Made by a program: the position numbers and the translations under genes. 64,000 nucleotides of DNA from Dreissena polymorpha (taxonomy: Eukaryota; Mollusca; Bivalvia; Myida; Dreissenidae). Of this stretch, positions 58,870 through 64,000 are shown piece after piece; position 1 is the first letter of the stretch, and each line of letters begins with the position of its first letter. The notes under the pieces are model-generated. The model saw only the letters and a list, made by a program, of their open reading frames with translations, was not told the origin of the DNA and did no database searches. The DNA lies in assembly GCF_020536995.1 (NCBI RefSeq), contig NC_068357.1, forward strand, positions 57,799,349-57,863,348, read 5' to 3'.

Positions 58870-61800
58870 ATGAAGGCGTTAAGAAGATCGATCCTTTTGT
58901 TGGTGTGTTTGACGTTTTCATTTAGAATTAAGGTAAATTAGTTTTTGTACATTACAGTTTATACTAAAAATTAAGCAAATACAATACGATATATGCTTTC
59001 GATTTAAGATTTCCAAAATTCTTATTAAGTTTTAAGTTTTATTTCTAATTCGGTCATGGTTCTTTGATAATATAGGTATCTGATTATGTTTCTTCTTTCT
59101 CAATTTGCCATAAAATTGTAGATATAGAAACAATATGCAACAAAATTCTAGGTATAAAAATATGTTATGTAATTCTAGATATAGAAACAACAATATATAA
59201 TGAAATTATGGATATAGAAATAATTGTTCATTATGGACTATGTTTTAAATTAAAAGAAATGACAAAAAATTCTCACTTTAAGGCATTTCAATTATCGTGG
59301 AAAGGCAACAGCTATGAACAATATGCACGAGGCAACGGATACAGAACCAGGTTAGTATGACATTTACCACGAATTCATTTGAAAGTGATATGTCACAGTT
59401 TGAACAAAGATCTTCGAATAATTGTTATTGATTAAAAAAAATAAGGCATTCTATTTATACAAGATTCATAACACTTCCTAATGAGAAAAGTATAAATAAA
59501 TATGTATGCTGGTTTATTGAAAATCAGAAATTGACATCGGAAAAGTAACGAAACGATTGTAACGCTAATATCGTCAGTCTCGATTGCATCAAGAGCCTAT
59601 GCTTATTTAAACGCCATCGATTCCGTTTCCTGGGCCTAGAGCCAGTGCTTGGTGCTTTTGAGAGAGATGTTAATAACACTCCTATGGTGAGGATCGAACC
59701 TGTGACCATCCCGTCGCTTATATCGTTGATTACGCCTAAAAGTGTATTACCGACGTACATGTAGCTTGTATTCTCACCTACTATCGTCCAGGCCTCGGTA
59801 AACTAGTGGTAGTGTGATAGATTTTGCTTCTAGAGGTTGCGGTTATTACAATTCATTATATCTGTTCCTAATTGCATTATTCAATAACTTCCATTGTCAA
59901 AAAATGCAAAATATATGAACAAGTCATTGGTTTTATCATTCCTATAACGTCTTTGTTTAAACTGACCTCACACAACCTATTCGCAGTAATAACTTGCAAG
60001 TCAAATTGAAATATTTTGCATATGAAAGTCTTTATGTCGATGCTTCATGGTCAAAGTCTCGTGTTTATAGTGTCTGTATTTTATTCCTCAACGTAGTGTT
60101 TTTCATGTTTTTGCACTGTTAAGTCTAAAAATATAGCTGGTCACGTGCAATTAATAAAGGTACCAATACATGATATGTGTTTGTCATGCACGATTTTGTT
60201 GAAAATCCAGTATACTTTGTATTTTCTACACAACGCCACTAGCAACGATAGATTCCACCAATCATCGGGCGGAATAAAGGGTGAAGGTAATTATAATTAT
60301 TTTATAACATTTACAGTTGTGTTATTCATTGTTTATGCATGTATGTTCTTGTTGCAACAACAATTAATTTTTGAAAATAATAGTTTATGTCACACATGTT
60401 TTTGTTTTGACAAACGATTTGGTTGGCAAAAAGACACGTATATAATGTACGGTAGATAACAAATTTCATTCATATTTAACTTTGTATCAGTTTATGCTTA
60501 AATAACGCTAAATGAAATAAAAATTAAGTTTTATCCGATATCATGATATTCACACACGATTATAAGTAGATGTATGTATTTACGCTCATAAATATATAAT
60601 CATTTGAGTTTTGTTTAATTAAAATTTGCAATTTCAACTGTTAAATGTACAGTAAATTGTCAAATAATAACAGTGAACACTATTCTTATTAGTGTTGCAT
60701 TTAATACAGTTTTTTAGTCATAATGTAGCTATTGTGTTCAAGCTGTTTGCAAACATCCGATCACAGTCAAGTGTAAACTATTGCAACATAACTTTATTCA
60801 TTGAATAAAGTGTTAACTATTGCAACACAAATTTGATCATAATATTTTGTACAATAACATGTGTTTGGTGTAAATGAATAAATGTATAAATTATTCATAG
60901 ATTGTTATGACGGCGATGGAACAAAATACCGCGGGTTAATGGCATACGCTGAGAGCGGACAGCCGTGCATAGACTGGGCAGATATTGACGGCTTTATTAG
61001 TTCATACCCGAACAAGGTAATACAGAAATAATATTAAATTGAAATATGATAAATTAATATAAGATAATATTGGAATTTTGATGTTAAAAATCTTTTTCTT
61101 TTTTTGATTATATATGAACACGTTTAAAAAAACAAAAAACAACAAACACTTCATATTATAAAAAAGAATAAATGCAGTGATTTAAATTCGCATTAACTTT
61201 GAATAATTATATCTGATTATGAATTAAATGTTGTAATGGCTGCATAGTTTAATTTATAAATGCTACTGATGAAGATTATTATAATAATTGTTCGAAAGGC
61301 AAGACGATTACACACTTAGTAATGTTTTCAAGGGACTTGAAGATGGTCCTTATTGTCGTAATCCTGTCAGTGCCGTTCGACCGTGGTGTTACGTAATGGA
61401 CAAACCACGCCGCTGGCGCTACTGTTCACGTTCGAACTGCAGACCGGAGACTCGTACTGCTATTACCAAGGGTTATGTTGCAAATCATCTACCCCTGTCA
61501 TATACGTTTTAAATCTGGAAGTCTATAACTATGTTCGTTATCTAAAAACGCGCACATATAAATCTAATCAAAGAAACTTAAACTACGTTGAAATGATAAA
61601 CAATTTTTCTAAAATATAATTTGTGAGGGCAAGCCCTATTTGATATTTAAGATTGGTTTTGTAAAGTAAGTCGATTTACACAATACGAAAAACGTTTTGT
61701 TTGTAGCTTGCCGCTTAGAAGAGTTCACATGTAGTGATTGACAATGCGTTGTTGCCAGTTCCGTTTGTGATAATTACTGCAATTGCGGACTTTGCGACGA

Positions 61801-62305
61801 TGAGCACAGCTGCACTTGTACGTAATCAAGAAATCGTACTTTCTTTCTGAAACCTGACGACATAACTGATTTGATGTACGATGTAAATCAATATTTAGTT
61901 TTAGTTCAGATTCGTTCATGCGACACAAAGATTGCTTTCGATTTCATACTAAGGCGTCATCATCAATGTTTTGTAACTCGACATAAGTGATTACGATTGC
62001 AGCTTAATGTCGTCTTAATGTCTTTGTTTAATGTCTTCAGCTCATCTTTACTTCTTTGAATATATCAATTTCAACGATGCCCGTTCGTATTGTTGTTTTG
62101 GTCAGATTTGGGCATTCCATGCCTCGGGGCCACTATGGCCATGGCACCGGACCAATCTGGTTGTATGACGTCGACTGTACAGGAGATGAAACAGCGTTGT
62201 CGAGCTGTCAGCATGGTGGTCTTGGAGTGTCAAACTGCGACCATACCAACGACGTAGGCGTCATGTGTATGAACGATGTGCCAACAGTTCCTAAAGCAGT
62301 TACAG
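58870..62305 (+). CDS. Secreted kringle, LDLa and SRCR multidomain protein (probably damaged)
   Basis: Seven exons: 58,870-58,932 (MKALRRSILLLVCLTFSF, signal peptide), 59,283-59,350, 60,243-60,286, 60,901-61,016 and 61,299-61,471 (kringle), 61,707-61,821 (LDLa) and 62,106-62,305 (SRCR, C-terminal half). The kringle shows DCYDGDGTKYRGL, PCIDW, PYCRNP, RPWCYV and RWRYC. The LDLa exon shows LEEFTCSD, SSVCDNYCNCGLCDDEHSC. The SRCR half shows GPIWLYDVDCTGDE, CQHGG, CDHTNDVGVMC. Most splice phases agree (0, 2, 1, then 1, 2). Three oddities: the two kringle exons do not join in phase (off by one base), TGA replaces the conserved Gly codon of the LDLa CxDGxC motif, and the N-terminal SRCR half is missing. 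Such architectures occur in extracellular proteins (neurotrypsin combines kringle and SRCR). Either the copy is decaying or the sequence has errors; more exons may lie beyond 62,305. Confidence 0.7.
59579..59757 (-). mobile_element. tRNA-headed SINE, minus orientation (in intron 2 of the kringle gene)
   Basis: On the minus strand, a B-box-like GGTTCGATCCTCACCATAGG is followed by AGGAAACGGAATCGATGGCG and AGCATAGGCTCTTGATGC. These are the same blocks, in the same order, as the SINE at 5,316-5,488. It is diverged and therefore old. Confidence 0.65.
59788..59850 (+). repeat. tRNA-like scrap
   Basis: GGTAAACTAGTGGTAGTGTG resembles an A box and TTGCGGTTATTACAATTC a worn B box. Too degraded to be called a tRNA. 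Confidence 0.35.
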
Positions 62306-62772
62306 GTTAGGGGGTTAGAAAACAATGCAATATACCGTGTAATGAATTGAGTTTTGATTTCATGTACGATGCTGTCCGGTAATATTGCGCAGTTAAGGGT
62401 CAATTGATTTATAAACATGTTTTTTTTTATTAGTTGACAACATAATATCTAAATTTATTATGAAAATAAGAAGTTCATGTGCTTGTTAACAAAAAAAAGA
62501 TCTGATTAATTCAGTGAAGAAATGTCCGATTTGTTTTCAAAACAAACACGACTCACCTCATTTTCAAACTATCACAGTCTCCGGTTATCTTGCGCACTTG
62601 GTGTAATGACCTCATTTAGGCAAAATTGTTGACATATAGAGTCCAATTACGGACAAAAACATTCCAGAAATTAAACCATTCAAATACAATGAGGCTTAAT
62701 AGCTGTACTTCGGTTTATTTGATGATGGTGGTGGCATTCTGTTGACTATAGCAAAAGAAACAATAACAAGAA
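62306..62772. other. Sequence 3' of the SRCR exon, nothing recognised
   Basis: The SRCR exon ends in ACAG|GTTAGG (phase 1), so an intron should follow. I see no next exon here. Confidence 0.4.
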
Positions 62773-63297
62773 ATGTGTTTGTCAGAAACACTATGTCCCC
62801 TTCTGCGCCGATTTGAATTTTTTTATTTTTTGACCTTTGACCTTAAAGGGTGACCTTGACCTTGAGCTTTCACCTATCAAAATGTGCGGCATGTGTTTGT
62901 CAGAAACACTATGTTCCCTTCTGCGCCGCTTTGATTTTGTTTTGACCTTTGACCTTGAAGGATGACCTTGACCTTTTAACACTCATAATGTGCGGCTCCA
63001 TGAGATGCACATGCATGCCAAATATCAAGTTGCTATCTTTTTTATTTCAAAAGTATTTATAAAATGAGCGATTTTTGCCACATATATTTGACCTCTGACC
63101 TTGAAGGATGACCTTGACATTTCACCATTCAAAATGTGCAGCTCCATGAGATACACATGCATACCAAATATTAAGTTGCTATCTTGAATATTGAAAAAGT
63201 TATTGCAAATGTTTACGTTGGAGCAAACAGACCGACAGACCAACAGACAGACAGGGCAAAAACAATATGTTCCCCACTATGGTGGGTGGGGGACATA
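62773..63297 (+). repeat. Bivalve-type TGACCTTTGACCTT dispersed repeat
   Basis: It starts AAGAAATGTGTTTGTCAGAA and contains CTATGTCCCCTTCTGCGCCG twice and three blocks of the type TGACCTTTGACCTTGAAGG. GCTCCATGAGATACACATGC and AAATATTAAGTTGCTATC follow, then a GACAGACC run and a terminal hairpin CCCCACTATGGTGGGTGGGG. The body is partly duplicated in tandem. Same family as 57,714-57,882. It has the same general plan (AGGTCA half-sites, GACC run, end hairpin) as the element at 23,930-24,592. Confidence 0.8.
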
Positions 63298-64000
63298 AAC
63301 ATATAAAATGATTGATTTCTAGCGTGGAAAAAATGTTTATGCATAACAGGTTTAATTTTACCCCGATCATGCTTCCATGGTTTACAGAAAATATCAAATC
63401 TAGGCCATTGCGCATGCGGAGATCATATCAAATGTGATTTGACAGAATGGCGGGAAATGATGACAATGACGTCTGATGTCTTATATTTTCAATGGCCAAA
63501 AATACCATAACTGATCGGATATTGTGCAATGGAATGCTGAAATACAAGTTGGATTTATTAATTCTTAATTTAAAGTATGAAAACACTAAAGACTGCAGGG
63601 AATTTGTGATTCATTTCGAATTTATCGTAAGTAGGTCAGTGTTTACGATACATGTACCATATATAGGGATGACGCAACGGGTGTTAAAATGTAATGATTG
63701 AATTTTATTTTGCATGGAAAACGTGTCTTTTAAATACGTTAATTCTTAAAAATGTGAAATTCCATCTTCCATCACTAGAGAAAACCATTCATCGTCTGCG
63801 AAATTCGCAAACTGCAGAGTGAGCAAGATTATCGGACGCGAAAAATTACAGGATTTAACTGTACTATAATTGCAGGAACGACTATGATAACATGTGTTTG
63901 GGCAAAAATTCTCAAAAAGTGTCGTCGTAAACCGTTTTAGCATCCTCACTATACTTGTGACTACTATGAAAGGTGAATGATTAGGGTATAGGCTTAAAGT
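63298..64000. other. Right edge, no recognised gene
   Basis: Short AT-rich open frames only. No SRCR, trypsin-like or other exon in continuation of the kringle gene was found. Confidence 0.4.

Noticed and set aside
61738-61740. TGA in the LDLa exon as a selenocysteine codon
   Set aside because: The family has Gly at this site and no selenoprotein precedent. A GGA to TGA change or a sequence error is simpler.

Overview
The window is AT-rich eukaryotic DNA, almost certainly from a bivalve mollusc. The evidence is small intron-split genes with GT..AG boundaries lying among many degraded dispersed repeats that I recognise as bivalve-type: roughly 250-bp elements built around an AAAGTGTCGTCC motif, repeats rich in TGACCTTTGACCTTG, a palindromic GATGAGACGCCG element and tRNA-headed SINEs. 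A heterodont (Dreissena- or Mya-like) is my guess from memory of such repeats; it is not shown by the sequence alone.

Layout. 1-9.8 kb: no gene seen; microsatellites, SINE relics, a 171-bp tandem duplication and a compact element flanked by TTAA. 9,828-9,927: a run of 100 N (assembly gap). 9,928-22,948: a tandem array of a 2,572-2,573-bp unit (a damaged first copy, four full copies, one partial copy), nearly identical between copies, each carrying the same decayed coding relic on the minus strand. 23-24.6 kb: small repeats. 24.98-29.0 kb: a broken Ty3/Gypsy-type LTR retrotransposon fossil (minus), directly abutted by a 5'-truncated LINE (plus, to about 31.77 kb). 31.8-35.5 kb: no gene seen.

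35.6-56.3 kb holds the clearest genes: three tandem, same-strand paralogues of small secreted ten-cysteine Ly6/uPAR (three-finger fold) proteins, probably GPI-anchored. Genes A and B have four coding exons with identical intron phases (1,1,2). Gene C lacks the last intron. Their introns have collected large insertions: a (TCTG)n tract in A, an antisense RTE-like LINE and small inverted-repeat elements in B, an (AT)n tract and a long inverted-repeat element in C.

58.87-62.3 kb: a separate plus-strand gene with a signal-peptide exon, two short exons, a kringle domain split over two exons, an LDL-receptor class A exon and a half SRCR exon. It has an in-frame stop in the LDLa exon, a phase mismatch inside the kringle and only half an SRCR domain, so it is either decaying or affected by sequence errors. 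The right edge holds another copy of a bivalve dispersed repeat.

Functionally, the Ly6-like genes would act at the cell surface or outside the cell, and the kringle/LDLa/SRCR gene outside the cell. Nothing in the sequence links the two groups beyond proximity.
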